From assembly GCF_001544555.2 (NCBI RefSeq), contig NZ_FCOK02000066.1, forward strand, positions 1-55,652: 55,652 bases of DNA, in the 5' to 3' direction. This DNA comes from Caballeronia udeis. Its GTDB lineage: Bacteria > Pseudomonadota > Gammaproteobacteria > Burkholderiales > Burkholderiaceae. The notes under the pieces were generated by a model. The model did no database searches and was not told the DNA's origin. It saw only the letters and a program-made list of their open reading frames with translations. The position numbers and the translations under genes were made by a program. Shown piece after piece: positions 32,943 to 41,061 of the stretch. Every line of letters starts with the position of its first letter. The stretch's first letter is position 1.

Positions 32943-33914
32943 ATGAAGACCACGTTTCTGGATTTCGAACAGCCGATCGCTGAACTCGAAGCGAAGATCG
33001 AAGAATTGCGCTTCGTTCAGGACGATTCCGCTGTCGATATTTCGGAAGAAATCGAGCGGCTGTCGAAGAAGAGCCAGCAACTCACCAAAGATCTCTATGC
33101 AAACCTGACTCCATGGCAGGTTTCGCAGATCGCGCGCCATCCGCAGCGCCCTTATACGCTCGACTACGTGAACGAGCTTTTCACCGACTTCCACGAGCTC
33201 CACGGCGACCGCTCTTATGCGGACGACCTGGCTATTGTCGGCGGTCTGGCGCGGTTCAACGGCCAGCCCTGCATGGTGATCGGCCAGCAGAAGGGCCGCG
33301 ACACGAAAGAGCGTGCGGCGCGCAATTTTGGTATGCCGCGCCCGGAGGGGTATCGGAAGGCCGAGCGGCTCATGCGTCTGGCGGAAAAATTCGGCTTGCC
33401 GATCTTTACGTTCATCGATACTCCGGGTGCATACCCTGGTATTGGGGCAGAGGAACGTGGGCAATCGGAAGCAATCGGCCGTAATCTATATGTGATGGCC
33501 GAACTGAAGACGCCGATTATCGCAACCATTATCGGCGAGGGCGGCTCGGGCGGTGCACTGGCTATTGCCGTTGCCGACAGCGTACTGATGCTGCAATTCG
33601 CCACTTATTCGGTGATTTCGCCTGAGGGCTGTGCGTCCATTTTGTGGAAGAGCGCGGCGAAGGCACCGGAAGCGGCCGAAGCGCTGGGTTTGACGGCGCA
33701 CCGGCTGAAGGCGTTGGGTCTGATCGACAAGATCGTCAACGAACCGCTGGGCGGTGCGCATCGCGATCCGAAAGGCATGGCCGCGTTGCTGCGCCGTGCA
33801 TTGGCCGATACGCTGCGCCAGTTCCATGGCATGAACGCACTCGACGTTCGCGCGCGCCGCTTCGACAAGCTGATGGCGTACGGCAAGTTCAAGGAAAACC
33901 TGCCGGGTGCTTGA
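32943..33914 (+). CDS. accA: Acetyl-CoA carboxylase carboxyltransferase subunit alpha
   Basis: AccA and AccD transfer the carboxyl group from biotin to acetyl-CoA, the first step of fatty acid synthesis. The 323-residue protein starts MKTTFLDFEQPIAELEAKIE and has the alpha-subunit landmarks GDRSYADDLAIVGGLARFN, FIDTPGAYPGIGAEERGQ, IIGEGGSGGALAIAV and SPEGCASILWKS (oxyanion-hole and acetyl-CoA-binding segments). Start at 32943 by homology. tilS follows, a common beta-proteobacterial order. Confidence 0.97.
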   Translation: MKTTFLDFEQPIAELEAKIEELRFVQDDSAVDISEEIERLSKKSQQLTKDLYANLTPWQVSQIARHPQRPYTLDYVNELFTDFHELHGDRSYADDLAIVGGLARFNGQPCMVIGQQKGRDTKERAARNFGMPRPEGYRKAERLMRLAEKFGLPIFTFIDTPGAYPGIGAEERGQSEAIGRNLYVMAELKTPIIATIIGEGGSGGALAIAVADSVLMLQFATYSVISPEGCASILWKSAAKAPEAAEALGLTAHRLKALGLIDKIVNEPLGGAHRDPKGMAALLRRALADTLRQFHGMNALDVRARRFDKLMAYGKFKENLPGA

Positions 33915-33997
33915 AGCTTGAGCGTGGCGCTCACGGTTCCCTCCCTGCAGCTTGCTCTGACAGGCTGCCTTGAAGGCAACTTAACAAGCCGACTTCC

Positions 33998-35443
33998 GTG
34001 ACATCCGACACCGACACTCCCGCCAGCCGCCTCGTGATCGATGCGGTGCGTGTGGCGTTTGCCGAGGTGCCGGCCTCTCCTCATACCCTCATCGCCGTTG
34101 CGCTCAGCGGTGGTCTCGACTCGACCGCGTTGCTCGACGCAGCGGTCCGATGCGCGGGCCAAACGCGTGTTATCGCGTTGCATATTCATCATGGCTTGAG
34201 TCCAAACGCCGATGCCTGGGCCGCGCATTGTCATGCGTTCGCGCAAGTGCTGGGTGTCCGGTTCGCGTCGCGTCAGGTTGATGTGGTGCGCGAAGGCGGT
34301 GAGAGCCTGGAGGCAGCGGCACGGGATGCGCGTTATCGCGCGCTCGACGCGCTGTGCGCCGAGCACGGTGCAAGCGCGCTTTGGCTCGCCCATCACGCCG
34401 ACGATCAGGCGGAAACCGTGTTGCTGCAATTGCTGCGCGGCGCGGGCGTGGCAGGTCTTGCCGCGATGGCGCCGCAACGTGCCGATGGCGCATCCACGCC
34501 GCGGGTGCGGCCGTTATTGCATCTGTTGCGCGCACAACTCGAGCATTACGCGCATGAACGCGATCTGCGCTGGATCGACGACGAATCCAACGCCGATACC
34601 CGCTATGCCCGCAACGCGCTGCGCCATGACGTGCTGCCTGCGCTCGCCGTGCATTTCCCCGGTTTCCGGGATGCGCTTGCCCGGACCGCGTCGCATGCGG
34701 CATCGGCGCAAAGGCTGCTCGATGAACTCGCGCGCATTGATATGGCGTCGGCGCAAGGTGACGACGAGGGCGCGTTGAGTTTATCGGCGGTACTCGCTTT
34801 CGACGACGAACGCGCGATCAACCTGCTGCGTTACTGGATGCGTTCGCTCGGGCTGCAGGCGGCATCGGCGGCGCGTATTGGCGAGGTGCTGCGGCAGTTG
34901 CGCGATGCCGCCGTTTCCCGCGACGGCCACGCGTTGCGTATCGATCATGCGGGGTTTTGCCTGCGGGCGTATCGCGACGCGATCTTCTGGGAAAAGGGCG
35001 ATAGTGCGGACCCCGCCGATCTCGACGACGGGGCAAATCCCGCGCGCATGGCGAGCGTGCTGAACTGGGATGGCGAAAGTATCTGGCGCCTGCCGCATTG
35101 GCGGGGGACGTTTGTGTTCAAACCAGCGGCACCGGGCGATGAGGACGCGATTTCCGAAGCCACGCTGCGCGCCGCGCCGCTTTGCGCGCGTTCGCGCGCG
35201 GGCGGCGAGCGTTTGCGCCTGAGCGCGGACGGACCGGGCAGGACCCTGAAAAACCTTTTCCAGGAGCGCGGGGTGCCGGGCTGGAAACGCGACGTCCCGC
35301 TAGTGTTTCTAGGCGAGACCCTGCTGTTCGTGCCGTGCATTGGCGTCAATCGCGCGTGCGCTGAAGTGAGCGAAGAGGGCGGGGAGCTCAGCGAGCTCAG
35401 GTATAGGCGGATCGAGTGGCAGCCGGATTTGGTCATTGCCTGA
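33998..35443 (+). CDS. tilS: tRNA(Ile)-lysidine synthase
   Basis: TilS attaches lysine to C34 of the CAU-anticodon tRNA-Ile so it reads AUA. The 481-residue enzyme has the PP-loop VALSGGLDSTALLD (Ser37 onward), LHIHHGLSPNADAWA, LAHHADDQAETVLLQLLRG and WIDDESNADTRYARN, then the substrate-binding and C-terminal domains (ERLRLSADGPGRTLKNLFQE). It starts with GTG at 33998; no ATG lies between the upstream stop and the conserved part. Essential in nearly all bacteria. Confidence 0.95.
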   Translation: MTSDTDTPASRLVIDAVRVAFAEVPASPHTLIAVALSGGLDSTALLDAAVRCAGQTRVIALHIHHGLSPNADAWAAHCHAFAQVLGVRFASRQVDVVREGGESLEAAARDARYRALDALCAEHGASALWLAHHADDQAETVLLQLLRGAGVAGLAAMAPQRADGASTPRVRPLLHLLRAQLEHYAHERDLRWIDDESNADTRYARNALRHDVLPALAVHFPGFRDALARTASHAASAQRLLDELARIDMASAQGDDEGALSLSAVLAFDDERAINLLRYWMRSLGLQAASAARIGEVLRQLRDAAVSRDGHALRIDHAGFCLRAYRDAIFWEKGDSADPADLDDGANPARMASVLNWDGESIWRLPHWRGTFVFKPAAPGDEDAISEATLRAAPLCARSRAGGERLRLSADGPGRTLKNLFQERGVPGWKRDVPLVFLGETLLFVPCIGVNRACAEVSEEGGELSELRYRRIEWQPDLVIA

Positions 35444-35920
35444 ATGACTAGCCGGGGCGCGCGGGCGCTGCATCTGAGCCCGCTCTGCTGTGCGAAACTC
35501 AATCTGCCCCGATTTTTCATCGTTTCGTGGGCGCAAACAAATCCCGGTCTATTTTTCTTGCGGAACGCCTGCGGGCGGCTCGCGAACAGTCGAATCGCCC
35601 GTTCCGGCTTGTGTTTTAGGCCTCGATCGGGTACGTTTACGGGTTTCCCGCAACGCTTTTCAAGCAGCTTTTCCGTCCAGAAGACGCGTTTTCAGCCGCC
35701 AGAATTGCATTTTCGCGCGAGTCAACCTTGCGCGCGCGGCCTCCGCGTTTCGTCGTCACGCTTAAGTCGTCGATCGCACCGATCCAGGGCGTTGCTTGTG
35801 TTTTCGTCAAGCGGCTTCTGATGCAATACGTGAAACACGTGAAACACGTGCAGCACGTGCAGTACGCGGCGCATCAAAAACGGCGCGCCAGCGCGGCTTT
35901 TCCTCCTGTTCAAAACGACA
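35444..35920 (+). other. lysC upstream region with five 9-bp tandem repeats (477 bp)
   Basis: The distal part shows no gene I can support. Just upstream of lysC are five adjacent 9-mers at 35822-35866 (TGCAATACG, TGAAACACG twice, TGCAGCACG, TGCAGTACG). An ATG at 35821 would read them as a 39-codon frame beginning MQYVKHVKHVQHVQY and ending at 35940, overlapping the lysC start. A known lysine riboswitch fold is not recognisable. The lysC ribosome site is CCTCCTG-like rather than AGGAGG, so initiation may depend on this leader. Confidence 0.5.
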
Positions 35921-37171
35921 ATGGCACTCATCGTACATAAATACGGCGGCACTTCGATGGGCTCGGTCGAGCGCATCAAGAACGTCGCCAAGCGCGTCGC
36001 GAAATGGCACAAGGCCGGCCACAAGATGGTCGTCGTCCCGTCGGCCATGTCCGGCGAAACGAATCGCCTGCTCGGCCTCGCGCGCGAAATCACCGCACAC
36101 CCCGACCCGCGCGAACTCGACATGATCGCCTCCACCGGCGAACAAGTCAGCGTGGGCCTGCTCGCGATTGCGTTGCAAGCCGAAGGTCTGGAAGCAGTCA
36201 GCTATGCCGGCTGGCAAGTGCCGATCAAGACCGACAGTGCGTTCACGAAAGCACGCATCAACGACATCGACGGCACGCGCGTGCTGGCCGATCTCGACGC
36301 AGGCAAGGTCGTGGTGGTCACGGGCTTCCAGGGCGTCGATCCGGACGGGCATATTGCCACGCTGGGACGCGGCGGTTCGGACACGTCGGCGGTGGCGATT
36401 GCGGCGGCGTTGAAGGCGGACGAATGCCTGATCTATACCGATGTCGACGGTGTCTACACCACGGACCCGCGAGTGGTCGAAGAAGCGCGCCGGCTGGACC
36501 GCGTGACGTTCGAAGAGATGCTGGAAATGGCGAGCCTCGGGTCGAAGGTGCTGCAGATCCGCTCGGTGGAATTCGCCGGCAAATATCAGGTCAAGACGCG
36601 CGTGTTGTCGAGTCTGACGGACCCGTTGATTCCGCTCGAAACCGAAATGCGCTCGGGCACCCTGATTACTTTTGAAGAAGACGAGACCATGGAAAAAGCT
36701 GTTATCTCGGGCATCGCATTTCAGCGCGACGAAGCGCGCATTGCCGTGATGGGCGTGCCCGACAAGCCGGGCATTGCGTACCAGATCCTCGGGCCGGTGG
36801 CCGATGCGAATATCGACATCGACATGATCATCCAGAACACGAGCGTGGACGGCAAGACCGACTTCACGTTCACGGTTGGCCGCGGCGATTACGCGCACGC
36901 CATGGAGATCCTGACGAGCAAGGTTCAGGCGCATGTGAAGGCCGAACAGGTGCGGGGCGATCCGAAGGTGTCGAAGGTGTCGGTGGTCGGCGTGGGCATG
37001 CGCTCGCACGTGGGTATTGCGAGCACGATGTTCCGTACGCTGGCGGAAGAGGGCATCAATATCCAGATGATCTCGACATCGGAGATCAAGATCTCGGTGC
37101 TTATCGACGAAAAATATACCGAGCTCGCCGTGCGCGCGCTGCATAAGGTGTTCGAACTTGATCGCGGCTGA
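35921..37171 (+). CDS. lysC: Aspartokinase
   Basis: Aspartokinase phosphorylates aspartate, the entry step to lysine, threonine and methionine. The 416-residue enzyme has KYGGTSMGSVERI (residues 6-18, ATP site), the GRGGSDTSAVAIA segment (~150), YTDVDGVYTTDPR and two ACT regulatory domains (about 270-345 and 350-416, with VGVGMRSHVGIASTMF). The length and ACT pair fit the feedback-inhibited alpha2beta2 type, where an internal start can give a beta subunit. dapA of the same pathway lies in this window. Confidence 0.97.
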   Translation: MALIVHKYGGTSMGSVERIKNVAKRVAKWHKAGHKMVVVPSAMSGETNRLLGLAREITAHPDPRELDMIASTGEQVSVGLLAIALQAEGLEAVSYAGWQVPIKTDSAFTKARINDIDGTRVLADLDAGKVVVVTGFQGVDPDGHIATLGRGGSDTSAVAIAAALKADECLIYTDVDGVYTTDPRVVEEARRLDRVTFEEMLEMASLGSKVLQIRSVEFAGKYQVKTRVLSSLTDPLIPLETEMRSGTLITFEEDETMEKAVISGIAFQRDEARIAVMGVPDKPGIAYQILGPVADANIDIDMIIQNTSVDGKTDFTFTVGRGDYAHAMEILTSKVQAHVKAEQVRGDPKVSKVSVVGVGMRSHVGIASTMFRTLAEEGINIQMISTSEIKISVLIDEKYTELAVRALHKVFELDRG

Positions 37172-37332
37172 AGATCAGGCATGACCACGCGTGTCACCGG
37201 GGTGATAGAGAAAGCTGCGCAAATCGGCGTCTTCCAGCGCGGTTTTTTTGCGGTAGTCGCAACAAGCGGCGAAACTTGCCGCAAAACGCTGTTCGACGCA
37301 ATTCACGAGATGAAAAATTTTGTCTCACGAAA

Positions 37333-37361
37333 TTGACCCGCGGCGGCTAACCCGCTATCAT
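37333..37361 (+). promoter_or_regulatory. Sigma-70 promoter of tRNA-Ser
   Basis: TTGACC (37333-37338), a 17-bp spacer and TATCAT (37356-37361) fit the sigma-70 consensus well; transcription would begin about 35 bases before the tRNA 5' end. Confidence 0.75.
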
Positions 37362-37402
37362 CTTGGCTTCGTCGCGCTGACTCCCGCGTGACAAAAAGTG
37401 CA

Positions 37403-37496
37403 GGAGACGTGGCCGAGAGGTTGAAGGTACTCCCCTGCTAAGGGAGCATCTGGGCTAAAACCTGGATCGAGGGTTCGAATCCCTCCGTCTCCGCCA
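37403..37496 (+). tRNA. tRNA-Ser(GCT)
   Basis: Acceptor stem GGAGACG (37403-37409) pairs with CGTCTCC (37486-37492), followed by discriminator G and an encoded CCA. The anticodon loop CTGCTAA is closed by CTCCC/GGGAG, giving anticodon GCT for AGC/AGU serine codons. A long variable arm (CATCTGGGCTAAAACCTGGAT region) and the T-loop GGTTCGAATCC confirm a class II serine tRNA. Confidence 0.97.
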
Positions 37497-37505
37497 GAAG
37501 AATGC

Positions 37506-37548
37506 AAAGCCCCGTAGGTCTAACGACCTACGGGGTTTTTGTTTTTTT
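37506..37548. terminator. Terminator after tRNA-Ser
   Basis: CCCCGTAGGTC (37510-37520) and GACCTACGGGG (37525-37535) form a perfect 11-bp stem with a TAAC loop followed by T-runs. It also lies downstream of the leftward XRE gene. Confidence 0.93.
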
Positions 37549-37563
37549 GGGCGCAGTCACATC

Positions 37564-38346
37564 TCAACGCCTGAACGCTGCCACAGTCGCTTCATCTGCC
37601 GGGAAAAACAGCTCGATTGCCAGCTCGGACAACGTGATATCGACCGGCGTGCCGAATATCATCGTTGTACTGATGAACGATAATTTCCCCGCAGCGGTGT
37701 TCAACACAAACGGGATCACGATAGAAGATTCCCGTGCGTCATCGTGATCGGATTCCCCCGGATAACGCTTCAACTCGTCACGCAATGCGCCCAGTTGCGG
37801 ATCGGCCGTGAGTGCGATCTGACGCTCCAGCCGTTCAAGCAAATGCGCGCGCCATTGCCCGAGATTCACGATCTTCGACGCCAGCCCCTGCGGATGCAGA
37901 CTCAACCGCAACACATTCACCGGCGCTTCCAGCAACGACGGATCGGCCTCGGCAATAAGCGCAGCCACAGCACCATTAGCCGACACCAGGTTCCAATGCC
38001 GGTCTATGGCCAGTGCCGGATACGGCTCGTGCCCCTTCAAGATCTGCTCGACTGCGGTTCGCGCGGGCTGCATCGATTGATCAGTGAGTGAGCGTTCCTG
38101 GAACACCGGCGCGAACCCTGCCGCGGTCAGCAACTCGTTACGTTCGCGCAGTGGAACCTCGAGATACTCCGCGAGCCGCAGCACCATCGCGCGGCTCGGC
38201 GCGGCGCGTCCCGTTTCGATAAAACTCAGGTGCCGGCTCGAGATCTCCGCTTCGCTGGCCAGATAAAGCTGGCTCATGCGGCGTCTTTCGCGCCAGTGCC
38301 GGATCATTGGGCCTATAGCAACAGCCGTCGCAGTCAGTGTGTTCAT
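37564..38346 (-). CDS. XRE-family transcriptional regulator with MmyB-like ligand domain
   Basis: A 260-residue regulator. The N-terminal helix-turn-helix (about 15-75, IRHWRERRRMSQLYLASEAE and ISSRHLSFIETGRAAPSR) is of the Cro/C1 type. The C-terminal ~165 residues form the MmyB-like PAS-related domain (PALAIDRHWNLVSANGAVAA, VLRLSLHPQGLASKI) that binds a hydrophobic ligand such as a fatty acid in related structures. It is divergent from an NTF2-like protein gene, and members of this family usually control their divergent neighbour. A perfect palindrome lies between the two starts. Start at 38346 by homology. Confidence 0.9.
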   Translation of the reverse strand: MNTLTATAVAIGPMIRHWRERRRMSQLYLASEAEISSRHLSFIETGRAAPSRAMVLRLAEYLEVPLRERNELLTAAGFAPVFQERSLTDQSMQPARTAVEQILKGHEPYPALAIDRHWNLVSANGAVAALIAEADPSLLEAPVNVLRLSLHPQGLASKIVNLGQWRAHLLERLERQIALTADPQLGALRDELKRYPGESDHDDARESSIVIPFVLNTAAGKLSFISTTMIFGTPVDITLSELAIELFFPADEATVAAFRR

Positions 38347-38381
38347 GGTCGTTACCTTATCAAACCGGCGCACGCTGCTCC

Positions 38382-38398
38382 ATTACCTGCCAGGTAAT
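38382..38398. promoter_or_regulatory. Palindromic operator candidate for the XRE regulator
   Basis: ATTACCTG-C-CAGGTAAT is a perfect 8-bp inverted repeat with a one-base centre, in the 144-bp divergent gap. A second half-site-like GTTACCTT lies at 38351-38358, next to the regulator's own start. Confidence 0.6.
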
Positions 38399-38490
38399 CG
38401 ACGCACGACATGCTTGTCCCGATTATTGCTCCCAGGCCGCGCTAATCCAGTCCGGCCATACAGCCTCAAAGATTATCGAAGGAGGGAATC

Positions 38491-39216
38491 ATGACTGAGC
38501 ATGACGTTCTGGTGGGCCGTTATATCGATACATGGAACGAGACGAATTCTGCGCGCCGCAGCGCTCTCGCAGAGCTGGTTTTGATCGACGGCGCCCATTA
38601 CACGGATCCAATGATGAGCAGCACGGGCCCGAAAGGTTTCGCCGAGATGATCGGTGCATTCCAGGCGCAGATGCCGGGGTTGAGGTTCGAGCGTGTTGGC
38701 GGGATCGATGCGACGGGGAAAATGGTCCGCTTCAGTTGGCGTCTGGTCGATGCCGGCGGCCGGCAACTGGCGAGCGGGACGGACGTCGGCGAATTTTCCA
38801 TCGATGGACGGTTTGCGGGCGTTACCGGTTTTCTCGACAGCACGCTGATGGGCCCGGCATGGTGCGTGGAGAAGTACGCTGCGTTCTGGGCCGCGCCGGA
38901 CTTCGGCCGGCCGAGCGATGAGCTGGCGGCGGATATTGAGGGATATTGGCCGGGTCTGCAGGCGCCCTTGAAGGGCGTGGAGGCCTATGTGCGGCCGCTG
39001 CATGAACTGCTGCGTCACGTTCCGGATTTCAGGCTGGAAGTCGCCGATCACGCGAGCCGTGGCGATACGGTCTTCATCCGCTGGATTGCCACGGGCACAC
39101 ACGGTGATGCGCCGTTGCGCTTCGAAGGCGTGGATTGCGTCCGGCACAGCAACGGCCAGGTTTACGAGAACCGGATCTACTGTGATCATCCGTTGATTCA
39201 GGCGTTGAATGTCTGA
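38491..39216 (+). CDS. Two-domain SnoaL/NTF2-like protein
   Basis: A 241-residue soluble protein made of two NTF2-like cone-shaped domains in tandem: residues about 1-118 (LVGRYIDTWNETNSARRSAL, GAHYTDPMMSSTGPKGFAEM, GRFAGVTGFLD) and about 120-241 (VEKYAAFWAAPDFG, YVRPLHELLRHVPDFRLEV, CDHPLIQAL). Such folds serve as isomerases, hydrolases or small-molecule binders; the substrate is not evident. A GAAGGAGGG ribosome site precedes the start. Its divergent MmyB-like regulator probably controls it. Confidence 0.82.
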   Translation: MTEHDVLVGRYIDTWNETNSARRSALAELVLIDGAHYTDPMMSSTGPKGFAEMIGAFQAQMPGLRFERVGGIDATGKMVRFSWRLVDAGGRQLASGTDVGEFSIDGRFAGVTGFLDSTLMGPAWCVEKYAAFWAAPDFGRPSDELAADIEGYWPGLQAPLKGVEAYVRPLHELLRHVPDFRLEVADHASRGDTVFIRWIATGTHGDAPLRFEGVDCVRHSNGQVYENRIYCDHPLIQALNV

Positions 39217-39309
39217 CGGATGCGGCAGCCCGAGGAGCTACCGGTTTTTCTTCGATCATGCGGGGGCGCTTCGCGCGGCCGGCAAGCCGTCGCGAGCGCC
39301 AGGGCGAAC

Positions 39310-39687
39310 TCAGACTTCGTCGTCCAGATCGTCGGAGCCGTGCAGGTCCGTTTGTCCCGCTTCACCGCGTATAACGCGACGTTTGCGTTGCACATGGTAG
39401 GCAGTCAGCACCGCATGCACTACCATGTCCAGCGCCGGTTTTGCGTTACCTTGCTTGTCGATCCAGGTCTTTGGCGTGAGTGCGCCGGCAAGCGATACGC
39501 TGTCGCCATCATCCAGCGCCTGAAGCGCGTCCTTGACGGTATCGTCGAAGGCGATCACGTTCACGAACAGGCTCTCGCCGTCACCGGCCGAGGCGCGAAC
39601 CCGGCATGTCACGAAGTGCGTGCCGTGCTGACCCGTGCGCACTTGCGCCGTGCCGTAGAGACGTCCCGAAACCAGGCCATCAATCAT
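39310..39687 (-). CDS. Stand-alone OB-fold single-strand DNA-binding (SSB-like) protein
   Basis: A 125-residue protein with one OB fold: VSGRLYGTAQVRTGQHGTHF, VTCRVRASAGDGESLFVNVI, and LQALDDGDSVSLAGALTPKTWIDKQGN. This is the SSB-family beta-barrel with the usual WxDKxGx block. The C-terminus is acidic (DLHGSDDLDDEV) but lacks the DDxPF tip that recruits repair proteins, so it is not the housekeeping SSB. Such short paralogues occur in Burkholderia with no known role. There is no replication, recombination or conjugation gene beside it. Confidence 0.8.
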   Translation of the reverse strand: MIDGLVSGRLYGTAQVRTGQHGTHFVTCRVRASAGDGESLFVNVIAFDDTVKDALQALDDGDSVSLAGALTPKTWIDKQGNAKPALDMVVHAVLTAYHVQRKRRVIRGEAGQTDLHGSDDLDDEV

Positions 39688-39857
39688 GGTGTGCCTCTCT
39701 AAAATTCAGCCATTGTCTCATCGCGGGCAGAGCGCTCGCGGTTGCATGGATCAGGCGGGATATGGATCTCGCGTCAGCGCGGGTCTTGGCTGCATCGCGC
39801 GTTCAAGCAGTTCGGAATTCACTGTGGCTTTGATGCACGTTGCGCTCGCCGACCTGT

Positions 39858-40211
39858 CTACTTCCGCTTGGCTTCCTCGAGACACGCCGCCAGCTTTTCG
39901 AAATAGTCGAGTGCCTTGCGCGTGGGTACGACGGTCTTCGCGCGCAGATCCGTACTCGATTCGTCGACCGAGACCAGTCCTTCCTGCCTTAGCCGCGCCA
40001 GTTTCCGATGCACCGTCGCCGGCGCGCCCGCGACCGATAGCGCCATTGTCTCCGTCACGCTCAGCGTACGCCCCGCGTGCCAGGCCGCCGTCAGCGCCTC
40101 GAGCAGCCGTTCTTCGGCGGCATCGAGTTTCGGAAAGGATGGCAATGCCTGTACTGCCTGAGCGAGGTTCAGGAAGCGGAAATAGGTGTCGACAAGGTGT
40201 TTTTTTGCCAT
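39858..40211 (-). CDS. Small MarR-like winged-helix regulator
   Basis: A 117-residue protein. The middle (about 35-85, AAEERLLEALTAAWHAG, VTETMALSVAGAPATVHRKL and RLRQEGLVSVDE) is a MarR-type winged helix; short flanking helices (LVDTYFRFLNLAQAVQALP and a C-terminal EKLAACLEEAKRK) would dimerise. Start at 40211 (MAKKHLVDTYF) chosen over a codon 21 bases upstream. A perfect inverted repeat 65 bp upstream is a likely autoregulatory site. Target genes unknown. Confidence 0.75.
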   Translation of the reverse strand: MAKKHLVDTYFRFLNLAQAVQALPSFPKLDAAEERLLEALTAAWHAGRTLSVTETMALSVAGAPATVHRKLARLRQEGLVSVDESSTDLRAKTVVPTRKALDYFEKLAACLEEAKRK

Positions 40212-40275
40212 GGCGGCGGACTCGAAATGCATCCGTGAATCATAGCATCGGCCAGTAAACGGCCTCCCAAACCCT

Positions 40276-40290
40276 TATCAGTTTGATAAT
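40276..40290. promoter_or_regulatory. Palindromic operator candidate upstream of the MarR-like gene
   Basis: TTATCA-GTT-TGATAA, a perfect 6-bp inverted repeat, in an A+T-rich stretch. Flanking it are CGTGAATC (40234-40241) and its complement GATTCACG (40302-40309), a second, wider inverted pair. Confidence 0.5.
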
Positions 40291-40491
40291 TAAATGTTAC
40301 GATTCACGAAACGGGGTGCGTATCGGCGTAAGAAAGTGATGCGCTACTAGACCTGAGAGAGATTAAAAAAGAGCGCGTTGCCCTGCGGCAGGAAGCGGGG
40401 CAACGTAGCCGATTGAACACATTTGGCGGCTTGATAAAGGAGCTATCGCTACGCGGTAACGGCGGTGCGCTTTCGACCAAGCCGTGCGGTT

Positions 40492-41061
40492 TCAACGCGA
40501 GCGCGATGCCCGATGCATGGACGCATGCATGCGGGTGACAAACCAGAGACCCAGCTTGAGCGTGTAGATGATCATGAGCGTACCGGTCAGGTCCCCGATG
40601 AACATCACGATAAAACGCGCGCCGAGATTGGTGGTATCGCCGCTCAATGCACACCACGCTTGCAGCATTGCCGGGCCTGCGAGGGAATAGAGCACGATGA
40701 GGACTAACAGACGTCCAGCCGTGAGATTCACGAGCGACGCGCTGAGTCCAAGTTTGCGCGTGGCGAAGAGATACACGAGATACGGCGCGAGCGCCGAGAT
40801 AATGCCGCCGAATGCCGCGCGAACCGGATCGTTCGGGAAATAATAAAAGAAACAACTGATCCAGGACGCGATGAGTATCCCGATCGCACCCAGCCCGCCG
40901 AATAACAGCGTGCAGAGCAGGCGTATGCCGGCAGGCAGGTAGATCCAGTTGATGCCGCGCACGAACTCCGAATGGCTGAAGATCCATTCGTTAGCGACCA
41001 GCATCAGCAGGAATATAAGGGTGGTGCCGCAGACCACGGCGAGGCGATGACGGATATGCAT
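40492..41061 (-). CDS. Integral membrane protein resembling a stand-alone MASE1 sensor domain
   Basis: A 189-residue protein with about five or six hydrophobic segments (VVCGTTLIFLLMLVANEWIF, LLCTLLFGGLGAIGILIASW, LLVLIVLYSLAGPAMLQAWC and others). The segment INWIYLPAGIRLLCTLLFGG recalls the WxPAGI motif of MASE1 membrane sensor domains, but no kinase, GGDEF or EAL output domain follows. The role is unknown. Start at 41061 (MHIRHRLAVVCG) chosen because the open frame upstream is not membrane-like. Confidence 0.65.
   Translation of the reverse strand: MHIRHRLAVVCGTTLIFLLMLVANEWIFSHSEFVRGINWIYLPAGIRLLCTLLFGGLGAIGILIASWISCFFYYFPNDPVRAAFGGIISALAPYLVYLFATRKLGLSASLVNLTAGRLLVLIVLYSLAGPAMLQAWCALSGDTTNLGARFIVMFIGDLTGTLMIIYTLKLGLWFVTRMHASMHRASRSR

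Noticed and set aside
35822..35866. CRISPR array
   Set aside because: Units are 9 bp and directly adjacent, with no spacers and no cas genes.
35444..35920. Lysine riboswitch before lysC
   Set aside because: I could not find the conserved L-box core; such riboswitches are not expected in this group.
35807..37144. Long open frame antisense to lysC (445 codons)
   Set aside because: A composition effect of G+C-rich third positions; lysC is certain on the other strand and the antisense product resembles nothing.
37403..37600. tRNA-Ser as an integration site for an island
   Set aside because: No integrase follows and no repeat of the tRNA 3' end was seen downstream; the next feature is a normal terminator and a regulator gene.
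40304..40987. Open frame overlapping the MASE1-like gene on the same strand
   Set aside because: Its translation lacks hydrophobic periodicity, while the chosen frame gives clear membrane segments.
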